Shown piece by piece: positions 33,368 through 41,955 of a stretch of 64,000 bases of DNA (positions within the stretch are counted from its first letter, which is position 1; every line of letters begins with the position of its first letter). The notes under the pieces were generated by a model, which saw only the letters and a program-made list of their open reading frames with translations, searched no databases and was not told the origin of the DNA. The translations under genes were made by a program, and so were the position numbers. Source of the stretch: Spirochaetes bacterium GWE1_32_154 (GTDB taxonomy: Bacteria; Spirochaetota; GWE2-31-10); assembly GCA_001829315.1 (NCBI GenBank), contig MIAY01000025.1:62928-126927 (forward strand). Reading direction: 5' to 3'.

Positions 33368-34510
33368 TTAGATTTTAGAGCTTTTCATTTTATTTCCATT
33401 TTTTGATAGTTTGTTTAAAATTGTTGAATCATAACGCAGGATTTTATCTTTTCGTATTGTATTTTGGTTGATTGTTTCTTCTATAATAGTCGTTATTAAA
33501 TCTTTGAATTGCAGATTATTATATTCCCATAGATAAAAACTAAATGAACCGGGAATTGTGTTAACTTCATTAACAAATATGTGTTCTTTATTTTGATCTA
33601 ATAAAAAATCTACTCTTATAACACCATTACAGTCCATTGTTTTATAAATTAGTTTCGTATATTCTGAAATATGTTTTTTTATCTCATCTGATACTTCAGC
33701 AGGGATTTTTCTTCCCATGCTACTCATACCTTTGGTTTTTCCATTTGAATTAATATATTTATCTTCAAATGATAAAAATGTATCCCATCGAACCGGTTCT
33801 TCAAGTACCGAGGTTAATACTTCTTTATTTTTCATAATTGCAGAGCAATTGATTTCTACAGAAGGGCTTATTCCTTTTTCTATAATAATTCTATAATCGT
33901 ATTGACTTGCAATAGTAACTGCATTTATAAGCTCATTTTCATTATTCGCCATTGAAATCCCAATTGAAGAGCCAAGATTAGCCGGTTTAACAAAAACAGG
34001 ATAATCAAGGGTGTAATGCACTTTTTTTATCATTTCGGTCTTGTTTGATAGCCAATCATCTTTAGTAAACCAAATATATGGTAGAATAGGTAAGTTTATG
34101 CCTTGGAAAATACTTTTCATGACTATTTTATCCATGCCCGCTGCAGAACCAACAACTCCACTTGACGTGTAGGGTATGTCCAGAAAATCAAATATCCCTT
34201 GTAATCTTCCATCTTCTCCAAAATTACCATGACATGCGACAACTATAGCATCAAATTTATTTAATATATTTTTTTTATTTTTTCGATCTAAATCAGGGGT
34301 GAATTTTTTTCCATATTTTTTTTTCCAGTCTTTATAAATAGAGATGTCCCGTAATTTATCGCCGTAAAACCAATCTCCATCTTTGTCTATATACAATGGG
34401 GATGCTTTATAAAGATTTGTATCCATATTATCCAGGATTTGTTGCCCTGTAATAATTGAAACCTCATGTTCTACTGACATACCACCGTAAATTACTGCAA
34501 TATTTTTCAT
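33368..34510 (-). CDS. ddl: D-alanine--D-alanine ligase
   Basis: 380 residues, ATP-grasp fold, joining two D-Ala for peptidoglycan precursors. NIAVIYGGMSVEHEVSIITG opens the protein (binding Glu in EHEVS). VACHGNFGEDGRLQGIFDFL near residue 90, YTSSGVVGSAAGMDK, FVKPANLGSSIGI and the C-terminal FVNEVNTIPGS with catalytic and metal-binding residues are present. Length suits Ddl of the A/B type. AAGGGG precedes ATG. Copy B of the repeat sits just past its stop codon. Confidence 0.95.
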   Translation of the reverse strand: MKNIAVIYGGMSVEHEVSIITGQQILDNMDTNLYKASPLYIDKDGDWFYGDKLRDISIYKDWKKKYGKKFTPDLDRKNKKNILNKFDAIVVACHGNFGEDGRLQGIFDFLDIPYTSSGVVGSAAGMDKIVMKSIFQGINLPILPYIWFTKDDWLSNKTEMIKKVHYTLDYPVFVKPANLGSSIGISMANNENELINAVTIASQYDYRIIIEKGISPSVEINCSAIMKNKEVLTSVLEEPVRWDTFLSFEDKYINSNGKTKGMSSMGRKIPAEVSDEIKKHISEYTKLIYKTMDCNGVIRVDFLLDQNKEHIFVNEVNTIPGSFSFYLWEYNNLQFKDLITTIIEETINQNTIRKDKILRYDSTILNKLSKNGNKMKSSKI

Positions 34511-34691
34511 ATAATCCCCTTTTTTAAAGACATTACTGTCTAACTTATTTTATTAAAAAAATCAATAGAACCCATGATTTTTTTAGTTTCATTTTTTCTA
34601 TATTGGTGTTTAATCATCATATTATAGCTTTCTACTGATTAAGTCTGTTCAAATATTTGCTTTTATTGTATTGATATACTATGAGGTTTTT

Positions 34692-35366
34692 ATGGTATAT
34701 AAAAAGTTTTTTAAATTGAGAGCGTTACCGGGGGGCGTTTTATTTTTTATTTTTTTCGCTACAACATTATATCGGGTAAATACAATAGATCAGCAATTAC
34801 TTGCTGATCAGGTACAGGTTTTACTCATTCAAAGTTACGGGAGACTATCAAATCTTTCCCCGATTGAAAAAATTGTAATAGAAATGGGGCGTGCAACTTT
34901 TGTTGATAATGTTAGAATCTGGAGACTATATTATAATGACATTTCATTAATTCCGATAAAACTTCATCCGCAGATTAAAAAAGTGTCAAATATTATTCAT
35001 AAATATGGTGATGAAAGTGAAGCGTTTTTATTTGATGTTTATTTAAAAGAACTGACATTTTTAGGGTATAGAAATATAGATTATTATTACCAGGCATTAC
35101 TTGCAATGGATTCTTTAAAGGATACAAATATTAGTCTTGAGGATATTGAATATGCAGTCTCATCACCACAGTTTTATAAGAAGAAAATCGAATTATTTGA
35201 AAGAGAGGCTGTATTAAAAAAAGAGATAAGGCTAATTATGAATTCTGAAAAACTTAAAAGACGATTAGGAATTTATATTTTCTTTTATGATTTTTTGAAT
35301 AAAATAAGAGATAAAATTATAGCGAGTGATCTTGAATATTCTCATAAACGATTAATGAAAAAATAA
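34692..35366 (+). CDS. hypothetical protein with an N-terminal signal/anchor helix
   Basis: About 224 residues from ATG 34692 (GAGG upstream); TTG 34671 is in frame but has no ribosome-binding site. Residues 14-29 (GGVLFFIFFATTLYRV) are a signal peptide or anchor. The rest is helical and charged (ADQVQVLLIQSYGRLSNL, EREAVLKKEIRLIMNSEK). I do not recognise a family. It ends 9 bp before the start of repeat copy C. Confidence 0.6.
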   Translation: MVYKKFFKLRALPGGVLFFIFFATTLYRVNTIDQQLLADQVQVLLIQSYGRLSNLSPIEKIVIEMGRATFVDNVRIWRLYYNDISLIPIKLHPQIKKVSNIIHKYGDESEAFLFDVYLKELTFLGYRNIDYYYQALLAMDSLKDTNISLEDIEYAVSSPQFYKKKIELFEREAVLKKEIRLIMNSEKLKRRLGIYIFFYDFLNKIRDKIIASDLEYSHKRLMKK

Positions 35367-35374
35367 ACTAAAGT

Positions 35375-35563
35375 GAGGCTCTTGCAAAAATCATAATTAC
35401 ATTATTTTTCCTCCCGCTGATACGCAATAAAATTGCGTTAAGCAGTGTTTCGGGGTACCGAAAACTGTACCTGGTCGTAACGAGTACATTACTGCTCGGG
35501 CATGCAACCTGAGTAGCCTCATTCAAAAATTCGAGATTTAAAGAGTGTTTTTGAATGAAGCTC
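35375..35563. mobile_element. MITE-like inverted-repeat element with several hairpins, copy C
   Basis: 189 bp with ends GAGGCTCTTGCAAAAAT (35375-35391) and GTTTTTGAATGAAGCTC (35547-35563). In order it holds ACGCAAT-AAA-ATTGCGT (35422-35438), CAG/CTG-closed stem with CGG-GGTA-CCG (35443-35467), CTGCTCGGG paired with CCTGAGTAG through two G-U pairs (35492-35516), and CATTCAAAAA/TTTTTGAATG (35520-35557) with loop starting TTCGAGAT. A 65-codon minus-strand frame across it has no support as a gene. G-U pairing suggests the RNA form matters. Confidence 0.6.
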
Positions 35564-35572
35564 AAGTTTTTA

Positions 35573-35989
35573 TTAATTAGTAAGCATTTTATTTTTGATT
35601 TTCTTCAACAATTCTTTAACTTCAACATCATGTTCATATTCAGCTCCGAAATGAAGCCCGATTTTTATATTACCGGTAATATTATCTGTTTCCTGCCATC
35701 TGACTAAAACCGGGAATTGTTTAATAACGGTGTTTTTTCCATTTTCATTTTTCTTTACAAATCTGATTTTCAGTTTATTTAACTCCGCTGATGATATTTC
35801 AAATTGAAGAGGAATCATTACATGAATACCAATACCACCTATAGCTATATCAATGAAATCAGCTGATAGCCATTTATCATCATCTTTAGAGATTTGAATT
35901 TCAACATCACCGGCTTTTGTTTTTTTATGATGTAAAGTATTATCATCTGGTTCGAAAATTTCATTTAAATCCGGTAATTCATCAAGCAT
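35573..35989 (-). CDS. PilZ-like domain protein
   Basis: 138 residues, soluble. FIDIAIGGIGIHVMIPL near residue 45 corresponds to the D-x-S-x2-G-G-I/A block of PilZ domains, and GLHFGAEYEHD near residue 115 to the closing strand. The usual upstream R-x3-R c-di-GMP-binding motif is not seen, so c-di-GMP binding is uncertain. It follows the 150-residue hypothetical gene by 19 bp on the same strand, in a four-gene minus-strand group with the HD-domain protein. Confidence 0.7.
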   Translation of the reverse strand: MLDELPDLNEIFEPDDNTLHHKKTKAGDVEIQISKDDDKWLSADFIDIAIGGIGIHVMIPLQFEISSAELNKLKIRFVKKNENGKNTVIKQFPVLVRWQETDNITGNIKIGLHFGAEYEHDVEVKELLKKIKNKMLTN

Positions 35990-36008
35990 ATAATCTCCAG
36001 GTAATTAA

Positions 36009-36461
36009 TTATTTCGATTTATATTTTGTACTGATTATTTCAATCATTTTTTTTAGTATCGGATCATTTTGTGATTTAATCGAGCAGTCCTTCAATATAT
36101 CACTTCTTTCTTTTAAAAAATACCGGTAAAGATTGGCGGAGCTTTTTTCAGAAGATATTTTTACGACTGAGCGCATTTCATCTCTTGTTAAAAATTTTCT
36201 TGAATTCCGCATGATAAAAATGAAGTTACTTTTATCTTTTTCTGCTTCAATAACAAAATCATCAGCAGATTTTATAGAAACTTTTGTTTCAGTTCTTTTA
36301 GTTTTTGATGTAACTGCACTATTATTTGCTTTTTCAACTTCTGCGTTATATTTTATAATATTGGCTTGTTCTATTAAAAAAAGAAGCCCTTCGGTGTTGA
36401 TTGTTTTTGTTAGTGCTGATAGTTGCTTTCTTAGTTTTCCGTTTTCTGAGAGTTCCCGCAT
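36009..36461 (-). CDS. hypothetical helical protein
   Basis: About 150 residues from ATG 36461, chosen because GGAG lies upstream and it falls just after the HD-domain gene stop; a longer frame to 36542 overlaps that gene. The protein is charged and helical (ENGKLRKQLSALTKT, LLFLIEQANIIKYNAEV), with a C-terminal SSANLYRYFLKERSDILKD segment. No family recognised. Its Lys-Thr rich middle (TSKTKRTETKVSIKSADDF) may be a linker. Likely cotranscribed with the HD-domain and PilZ-like genes. Confidence 0.65.
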   Translation of the reverse strand: MRELSENGKLRKQLSALTKTINTEGLLFLIEQANIIKYNAEVEKANNSAVTSKTKRTETKVSIKSADDFVIEAEKDKSNFIFIMRNSRKFLTRDEMRSVVKISSEKSSANLYRYFLKERSDILKDCSIKSQNDPILKKMIEIISTKYKSK

Positions 36462-36480
36462 AGTGTTACTCCAATATAAT

Positions 36481-37677
36481 TTAAAGTTCAAAAGACTTAA
36501 ATATTTGCCCGATATCAATCGTCCCGATATATCCGATTTCATCGTATTTATTTTTTAGTTTCAAATAAGCATCTTTAAATTCTTTAGTAATGCTGCCATT
36601 TTTTATTGCAGTATATGCTTCAATGTATGCTGAAAGTTCATCTGCTGACTTTATGAGCTTACCATCTCTTGGGTCATAAAAGTCCGCATTGTATTTTTCA
36701 TTAATTTCTGTTGAAGTCGTATCAATAAAAACCCCATTTACCACAGCGTAATCAGAGAATTCGGATTCTGTGAATCTTTTAATTTCTTCTTTGATATTAT
36801 CCGGTAGGAGTGGATATACAATTTCATTCATTTGTTCAGACTCACATTCTCTAATGATATCAGAAAGACCTGCAATAGAATTTTTCACTGGTGTAATAAT
36901 ATCTCTAGTCAGAACCTCGGGTAAATCATGAAATAAACCTGTAAATGTATTGTTATAGCATCTTTTTGTAGACCCGTTTTGAAGCATTGTAAAAATATAA
37001 CTTGTTAGTGAAACAAATAAAGAGTGACCGAGAACGGATGTTTTTGGGAATCGTAATAGATTTGCCCATCGTGTTTGATATCGCAGTTGACCGCATAAAT
37101 CAATAAAATCTCTATATGATTTATAGAGTGCTATTAATTTAACACTTTCTAAATCGTAATAGTTTTCCATTCTTGAATCAAACCATTTTCCAATGTAATG
37201 TATATCATATCCGTCAGGATTTGCTTTTTCAATTATGTTAAATTCCCATTTTGATGCATATATATGGGCAGCCCCAATTATTCGTTTGATTGTAGTATTA
37301 TCATCAAGATTAAAATATGCATTATATCGATTGCAAAAATCAGTGCCGAGTGGTTCAATAATTGGTTTAATCTGCAATGTTGACCAGTCATTGAGTTCTT
37401 TTGCTTTTCCATGATCTTTTTTTATTTTATCAAGTATTGTTGGTTTTATATCAGTCATAATCAGTCGTTGTAAAAATTCAAAGAAGAACCCTTCAATGAG
37501 TCCGGTCCAGTCAATTGATGTCGTTTTTTCTTCTAATTTTCCAAGTAGATAAGCTATCATAAATTTATGAGCTTGTTTATCAAGCTCAATAAATTGTATC
37601 GGACGAAGTTTGTCATTCCATCTTTGCATATACGCCGCATCAAAAATTTTCAGCAGGAAATCCTTTAATATTAACAT
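36481..37677 (-). CDS. HD-domain phosphohydrolase (YfbR-like)
   Basis: 398 residues. The second half contains the HD motif set: SVLGHSLFVSLTSYIF supplies the first His, then FTGLFHDLPEVLTRDI supplies the His-Asp pair, followed by a downstream Asp-rich FYDPRDGKLIKSADELSAYI. YfbR/COG1896-type proteins of this pattern hydrolyse nucleotides or phosphate esters. The N-terminal 190 residues are extra, helical and unassigned. The gene is between a four-helix membrane protein (7 bp overlap) and the 150-residue hypothetical. Confidence 0.8.
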   Translation of the reverse strand: MLILKDFLLKIFDAAYMQRWNDKLRPIQFIELDKQAHKFMIAYLLGKLEEKTTSIDWTGLIEGFFFEFLQRLIMTDIKPTILDKIKKDHGKAKELNDWSTLQIKPIIEPLGTDFCNRYNAYFNLDDNTTIKRIIGAAHIYASKWEFNIIEKANPDGYDIHYIGKWFDSRMENYYDLESVKLIALYKSYRDFIDLCGQLRYQTRWANLLRFPKTSVLGHSLFVSLTSYIFTMLQNGSTKRCYNNTFTGLFHDLPEVLTRDIITPVKNSIAGLSDIIRECESEQMNEIVYPLLPDNIKEEIKRFTESEFSDYAVVNGVFIDTTSTEINEKYNADFYDPRDGKLIKSADELSAYIEAYTAIKNGSITKEFKDAYLKLKNKYDEIGYIGTIDIGQIFKSFEL

Positions 37678-38123
37678 TTTTTTTCTCTTTTATTAAAGTA
37701 TTTTTTGATAACCCGGTTTCTTATGTTAATTAGATATAAAGTTACGAATATAATAACAATTTGAAGAATTACCTCAAGAAGCAGGAAAATATAGAAGTTG
37801 ATAATAAACGATAATCGGTAAAAAATAGCCTCAATTATAATAATCGTAAAAAGATACAGTACCGGAAGTATGTTTAACGTTATAATGTGTGACAATGCAA
37901 GTAGCAGGCTATTGTATTTTTCACTCAGTTTTATCATTCCTCTGCTTAAAAGAAATAAACTATAAAGAACTATTAAACCTATAACTATTTTATTGTAGAG
38001 CATCGGGTTTATATCTGATATTTTGTAAACCGGATAAATGATTAACACAGATACTGCTATAAACAATAAAAAGATAACAATTATTATTTTGAATACATAG
38101 GAAAGAGTTTTTAAAGAACTCAT
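37671..38123 (-). CDS. small four-helix membrane protein, unknown
   Basis: 150 residues with four membrane segments near residues 9-30, 40-60, 75-97 and 103-130. It ends in a basic tail (RNRVIKKYFNKREKKC). No family recognised. The final bases overlap the HD-domain gene by 7 bp, so translation is probably coupled. It diverges from the FtsB-like gene. Confidence 0.65.
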   Translation of the reverse strand: MSSLKTLSYVFKIIIVIFLLFIAVSVLIIYPVYKISDINPMLYNKIVIGLIVLYSLFLLSRGMIKLSEKYNSLLLALSHIITLNILPVLYLFTIIIIEAIFYRLSFIINFYIFLLLEVILQIVIIFVTLYLINIRNRVIKKYFNKREKKC

Positions 38124-38283
38124 CGTAACCTCTACATTTTACTTATTGCTGAGTCTTTTAGAAAAGACTTTACTTAATGATATATATTTAATTGTTATGT
38201 GTCAACTGTTTATAGTAATTCAACTTGATTTTAATTCTTATTTTATGTATTATTTTTTCATCTTTTCTTACTATGGCCCGATT

Positions 38284-38727
38284 ATGAAGAAATTTTTTAT
38301 GTCGTTATATATTTTTATTCTTGCGTTTATATTGTATCAATTAATTCTGGGGAAAAATGGTCTATTAGAGGGGTATCGATTGACTAAAGAGGCACAGGCG
38401 CTTGACAAGTATATATCGTATCTCAAGATCGATAATGCAAAACTAAAAAATAATGTTGAATTTTTAAGGAAAAATCCCGGAGACAGGGAAGAGTTGGCTA
38501 ATAAAATGGGTTTCTTTAAAGACCCGGTAACGCAATATCGTATTGTTAAAGAAGATGATAAGCCGGTTTTTAATATTTCACAAAGTGATAGTTATTTATC
38601 TGATTTTGTCGAAGCAAATATTAAAATTGAAACCATTAATAAAATTAGAATTTATATAAATATTGGTTTTTATACTATCGTGTCACTTTTTATTTTATTA
38701 ATTGTCTTTGGTGGTAGTCGAGAATGA
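38284..38727 (+). CDS. septum formation initiator (DivIC/FtsB) family protein
   Basis: About 147 residues from ATG 38284; longer in-frame starts to 38146 would add a hydrophobic region unlike the family. One membrane segment (SLYIFILAFILYQLILG) is followed by NGLLEGYRLTKEAQAL and a coiled-coil to FLRKNPGDREELANKMGFF, the DivIC/FtsB pattern, where these single-pass proteins form part of the divisome. A second membrane segment near the C-terminus (FYTIVSLFILLIVF) is unusual for the family. It overlaps apbE by 4 bp. Confidence 0.75.
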   Translation: MKKFFMSLYIFILAFILYQLILGKNGLLEGYRLTKEAQALDKYISYLKIDNAKLKNNVEFLRKNPGDREELANKMGFFKDPVTQYRIVKEDDKPVFNISQSDSYLSDFVEANIKIETINKIRIYINIGFYTIVSLFILLIVFGGSRE

Positions 38728-39731
38728 AAATTTTAATATACATATTGGTTTTATTTTCTTTTTCAAATTTTTTTTCTCCATTAAAAAAATATACAAAAAC
38801 AGAAATGGTTATGGGGACGGTTTTGTCTGTAACTGCATTTCATACTCAAGGTGGCGAAAAACTACTTAATGAGTTATTTCAGTTGGCAGAATCGTATGAG
38901 CAGCTTTTTTCATCCCGAAGAGAAGACGGTGTAATTTTTGGTATCAACAAAAATAGCTCAGGTATACTAAAAGATGATAAAATCAGTGATTTAATTAATC
39001 AGTCCCTTTATTATGCAGTTTTAACCGATGGTGCATTTGACCCGGGGTTATATCGCGTTATTTCTTTGTGGGATATAGAAAGCAAGCAAATTATACCAAA
39101 GATTGAAGATATTGCTTTTGCAATGAAAGAGTCCGGTTATAAAAATGTAATTGTAAACGGAGAGCATTTGCAATTATTGCATAATGCGGGGCTTGATCTT
39201 GGTGCTATTGCAAAAGGTCGTATTATTGGACTTCTTGCTGATTTTCTTAAGGAGAAAGGTTGTTATGACTTTTTAATTAATGCTGGTGGTGATTTAATTG
39301 CCTCGGGTTTATACGACAAAAAACGGGAATGGAATATTGCAATAGCCGACCCGTATAATAAAAATGAAACAATAGGTTTTATTAAGCTCTCCGATAAATC
39401 CATTGTTACCTCGGGTGATTATGAACGGTATTTTATCGGAGATGACGGTAAAAGATATCACCATATTATTGATCCTGTTACCGGGTATCCTGTTGATAAT
39501 GGTTTAAATTCTGTAACAGTAATTTCAGATAACCCTACAGAAGCAGATGCTTTGTCCACTGCCTTTTTTGTTATGGGGATTGACAGGGCATTGAAGTTGG
39601 CTGAAAAACTAACCGGTGTTGAAGCTGTTTTTATTAAAAAAGATGAACATGATGAAATACAGATTATCACAACTCAAGGAATAATTATGAAACCTCAAAC
39701 CGGAAATGGATTTGAGTTTGGTATTAAATGA
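38724..39731 (+). CDS. apbE: FAD:protein FMN transferase
   Basis: 335 residues with a signal peptide. It covalently attaches FMN to Thr or Ser residues of envelope proteins such as NqrB/RnfG. KTEMVMGTVLSVTAF is the N-terminal motif. LDLGAIAKGRIIGLLADFL, NAGGDLIASG, SIVTSGDYERYF and HHIIDPVTGYPV carry the flavin-binding residues and the metal site, and ADALSTAFFVMG closes the domain. It overlaps the DivIC-like stop codon (ATGA), suggesting coupling. No Nqr or Rnf genes are nearby. Confidence 0.94.
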   Translation: MKILIYILVLFSFSNFFSPLKKYTKTEMVMGTVLSVTAFHTQGGEKLLNELFQLAESYEQLFSSRREDGVIFGINKNSSGILKDDKISDLINQSLYYAVLTDGAFDPGLYRVISLWDIESKQIIPKIEDIAFAMKESGYKNVIVNGEHLQLLHNAGLDLGAIAKGRIIGLLADFLKEKGCYDFLINAGGDLIASGLYDKKREWNIAIADPYNKNETIGFIKLSDKSIVTSGDYERYFIGDDGKRYHHIIDPVTGYPVDNGLNSVTVISDNPTEADALSTAFFVMGIDRALKLAEKLTGVEAVFIKKDEHDEIQIITTQGIIMKPQTGNGFEFGIK

Positions 39732-39770
39732 AAAAACGAGTGACAGAAATTAATCCGCACTCGTTTTTTT
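39731..39770 (+). terminator. rho-independent terminator of apbE
   Basis: AAAAAACGAGTG (39731-39742) and CACTCGTTTTTTT (39758-39770) form a stem flanked by A and T runs. It could work on both strands. Confidence 0.75.
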
Positions 39771-39790
39771 CAAAAATTCTCTCATTACAA

Positions 39791-40450
39791 TTAAAATACT
39801 GTATAAAAACTCACTCTACATTCAATACCAAAGTTAATAATTGAAGATGTTTCAACAGCGATAATATATCGATGATCTACACATAATTCCGCACTTATTC
39901 TACCGCCAACTACTAAAGATACGTTATCATCAAAAAGTAATTTTTCTATACCGACAAAGATTCCCGGACCTGTATAAAATTTTTGTATTTTAAATATTGA
40001 TACATTTTGATAGTATTCTGTGTATTCTCCAGGTCTGAAACTTGCACCTGCTTCAAATAATATTTTTAGTTCATTTATAGAAGGTGTTTTTGCCATAAAA
40101 TTTAATAGTGCATTAAATGATAAAAAACTTCTACTTACGTCAGTAACCGGTATTTCTATGCCATAAGCTTTATATGCTACCGTCGGACCGCCGACTACAC
40201 CAAAACCAACTAATATTGAACCACCGATTGACCATTCATTATCTAATGCATAAGCAACAGTAACCGGTACTTCAACATTGATTCCAAAACCAACAGACGT
40301 TTCGTTTGTTTCGGTATTAACAATTGTTTTAACATTAACGCCCATAATTGAGGGAATTAAATGAAGTCTTGCTGCTCCGCCTACTGAAAATTGAATTTCA
40401 GCAAACATAAAAACCGGTAAAAGTAATAAAATAAAAATAATTTTTCTCAT
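39791..40450 (-). CDS. outer-membrane beta-barrel protein
   Basis: 219 residues with a signal peptide (FILLLLPVFMFA). Alternating strands with glycine-aromatic turns (FSVGGAARLHL, SIGGSILVGFGVVGG, FYTGPGIFVGI, FGIECRVSFYTVF) and a terminal Phe indicate an 8-10 stranded barrel. It resembles small spirochaetal barrel proteins; no precise family. GGGAG precedes ATG. It converges with apbE and is divergent from the lipoprotein operon. Confidence 0.68.
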   Translation of the reverse strand: MRKIIFILLLLPVFMFAEIQFSVGGAARLHLIPSIMGVNVKTIVNTETNETSVGFGINVEVPVTVAYALDNEWSIGGSILVGFGVVGGPTVAYKAYGIEIPVTDVSRSFLSFNALLNFMAKTPSINELKILFEAGASFRPGEYTEYYQNVSIFKIQKFYTGPGIFVGIEKLLFDDNVSLVVGGRISAELCVDHRYIIAVETSSIINFGIECRVSFYTVF

Positions 40451-40650
40451 TTTTTCTCCCTTGTAAAAATAGTAATATTTGTAAAAATAATTATTTAAAT
40501 ACCGTAAATTGTCAATTTCATTTACTTGGTTTTTTTTGTTTTTAATGTTAATTTAAGATTGGCCGTTACAAGGAAATTGTATTTGTAAGGGGTGTAGTGG
40601 TATTATTATTTCAAAATAATTTCAAAAATATATAAAAAATGATATTTTTG

Positions 40651-40678
40651 TTGTTTTTATATAATAAACAGTTATACT
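40651..40678 (+). promoter_or_regulatory. candidate promoter for the lipoprotein/starch operon
   Basis: TTGTTT (40651-40656) and TATACT (40673-40678) are 16 bases apart in the 366-bp gap before the operon. A 5' leader of about 130 bases would result. The gap is otherwise AT-rich with no gene visible. Tentative because of base composition. Confidence 0.35.
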
Positions 40679-40764
40679 ATAATTTATAGCTATTTTATTT
40701 TTTATGTTAAAAGTACACCTATGTTTCTATTATAAAAGTAATTATTCTTTATTCAAGGAAAAGA

Positions 40765-40781
40765 CAATATCAGTGATATTG
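40765..40781. promoter_or_regulatory. 17-bp perfect palindrome in the operon leader
   Basis: CAATATCAGTGATATTG is an exact inverted repeat of 8 bases around one G, 35 bases before the 375-residue lipoprotein ATG. It could be a dimeric repressor operator or a small mRNA hairpin ahead of the ribosome-binding site. No cognate regulator gene is in the window. Confidence 0.4.
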
Positions 40782-40816
40782 ATTAATTAAATTTATGAGA
40801 AGTATAGGGGGAAAAA

Positions 40817-41944
40817 ATGAGAAGCAGTTTATATCTGCCGGTTATTTTTTTTATTTTAGGGGTTATTTTTTTAACCGGATGTACAAGTAACGGGAACGAT
40901 GAGAACAAAGAAGAAAATGTTTTTACATATATAGACCCGGAAATTGAAATTGAAAATGATGTAACGGCTGATAGTGTCAGAGCGGAATTCTGGGGGTTAC
41001 CGGCAATACAGTTTAAAGGATTTCAACCTCAATATCATATAAAAGCATCGACAAATAATGGTGAGTTGGAAAATAGAACATGGAATGACAGTTCAAATAA
41101 CATCTTTGAATATGGTCAGATTCTATTCAATACATCACATTATAAACAATCACTAATAACTGATGTGACGACTGATCAGTCGGGTAAGAAATCAGTAACA
41201 GTTAATGAAAAAGTTCTTTTTGCTGAAGAATACAAATTATTTAAACGAACTTCACCACCGCCTCTTATTATTGATAAAAAAGCATATACAGAAATAAAAA
41301 CAATTCTTACGCTCGTTAATTTAGATTTACTGCCTGATTTTGAAAAATCATACATTTTGGATGCATCAAATGATGTGTATACCATAACAGAAGCTGTTTC
41401 AAACGATAGAATAAAAACCATTCTTGAAACAGGTGGTTTTATTGATAAAGAAATTGATCATGTTGTATACGACACGACAAATGATACGGTAATTATTCAA
41501 TTAGATCATGAAGTAACCGGAGGCTTGTCTCTTGTTGATGGAGATAAAATTGCAGTAATTGCGACAAATAGGCCATATCACTGGCATAATAATTCAACTG
41601 ATTATGTTGATTATTCGATTGTTGATTCACTTCCGGTTTCAAATGTGAGTATAGTAAATCAAGGCGATGCTGTAATTTCCATGGCAACCGGCATTAAGAG
41701 TGATCGAGCTAATACGCGAATTGTCGAGCCTGTAACTCTTTCTTTTACAGGTGATTCTCATATAATAGAAGGCACTTCAAACGGATGGTTTCAGAAAATG
41801 GTTGTTTATAAGGACAAAATTGTTTTATCCATGAAGTATTGTAAAGATGGAGATACAGCAAAAATGTTCTGGGATGCGAAAGATCCTTCAGGAAAAGCAT
41901 TAATGCCTTTTATGCTTTTCTGGATAGCCATTGATAAACAATAA
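40817..41944 (+). CDS. lipoprotein of unknown function, first gene of a surface operon
   Basis: 375 residues with a lipoprotein signal (IFFILGVIFLTGC), followed by an acidic linker. The mature part is beta-rich (FWGLPAIQFKGFQPQYHIKA, IIDKKAYTEIKTILTLVNL). I do not recognise the family. AGGGGGA precedes ATG. It is followed 11 bp later by the 1519-residue lipoprotein and then the amylase gene, so a shared surface-assembly or glycan-uptake role is plausible. Confidence 0.7.
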   Translation: MRSSLYLPVIFFILGVIFLTGCTSNGNDENKEENVFTYIDPEIEIENDVTADSVRAEFWGLPAIQFKGFQPQYHIKASTNNGELENRTWNDSSNNIFEYGQILFNTSHYKQSLITDVTTDQSGKKSVTVNEKVLFAEEYKLFKRTSPPPLIIDKKAYTEIKTILTLVNLDLLPDFEKSYILDASNDVYTITEAVSNDRIKTILETGGFIDKEIDHVVYDTTNDTVIIQLDHEVTGGLSLVDGDKIAVIATNRPYHWHNNSTDYVDYSIVDSLPVSNVSIVNQGDAVISMATGIKSDRANTRIVEPVTLSFTGDSHIIEGTSNGWFQKMVVYKDKIVLSMKYCKDGDTAKMFWDAKDPSGKALMPFMLFWIAIDKQ

Positions 41945-41955
41945 GGAGTTGCATA

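Noticed and set aside
35368-35565. 65-codon reading frame on the minus strand
   Set aside because: It coincides almost exactly with structured element C, has no ribosome-binding site, and its composition follows the hairpins rather than a protein.
36133-36558. 141-codon reading frame on the plus strand
   Set aside because: It is antisense to the hypothetical and HD-domain genes; Phe/Ser-rich composition is typical of an antisense shadow.
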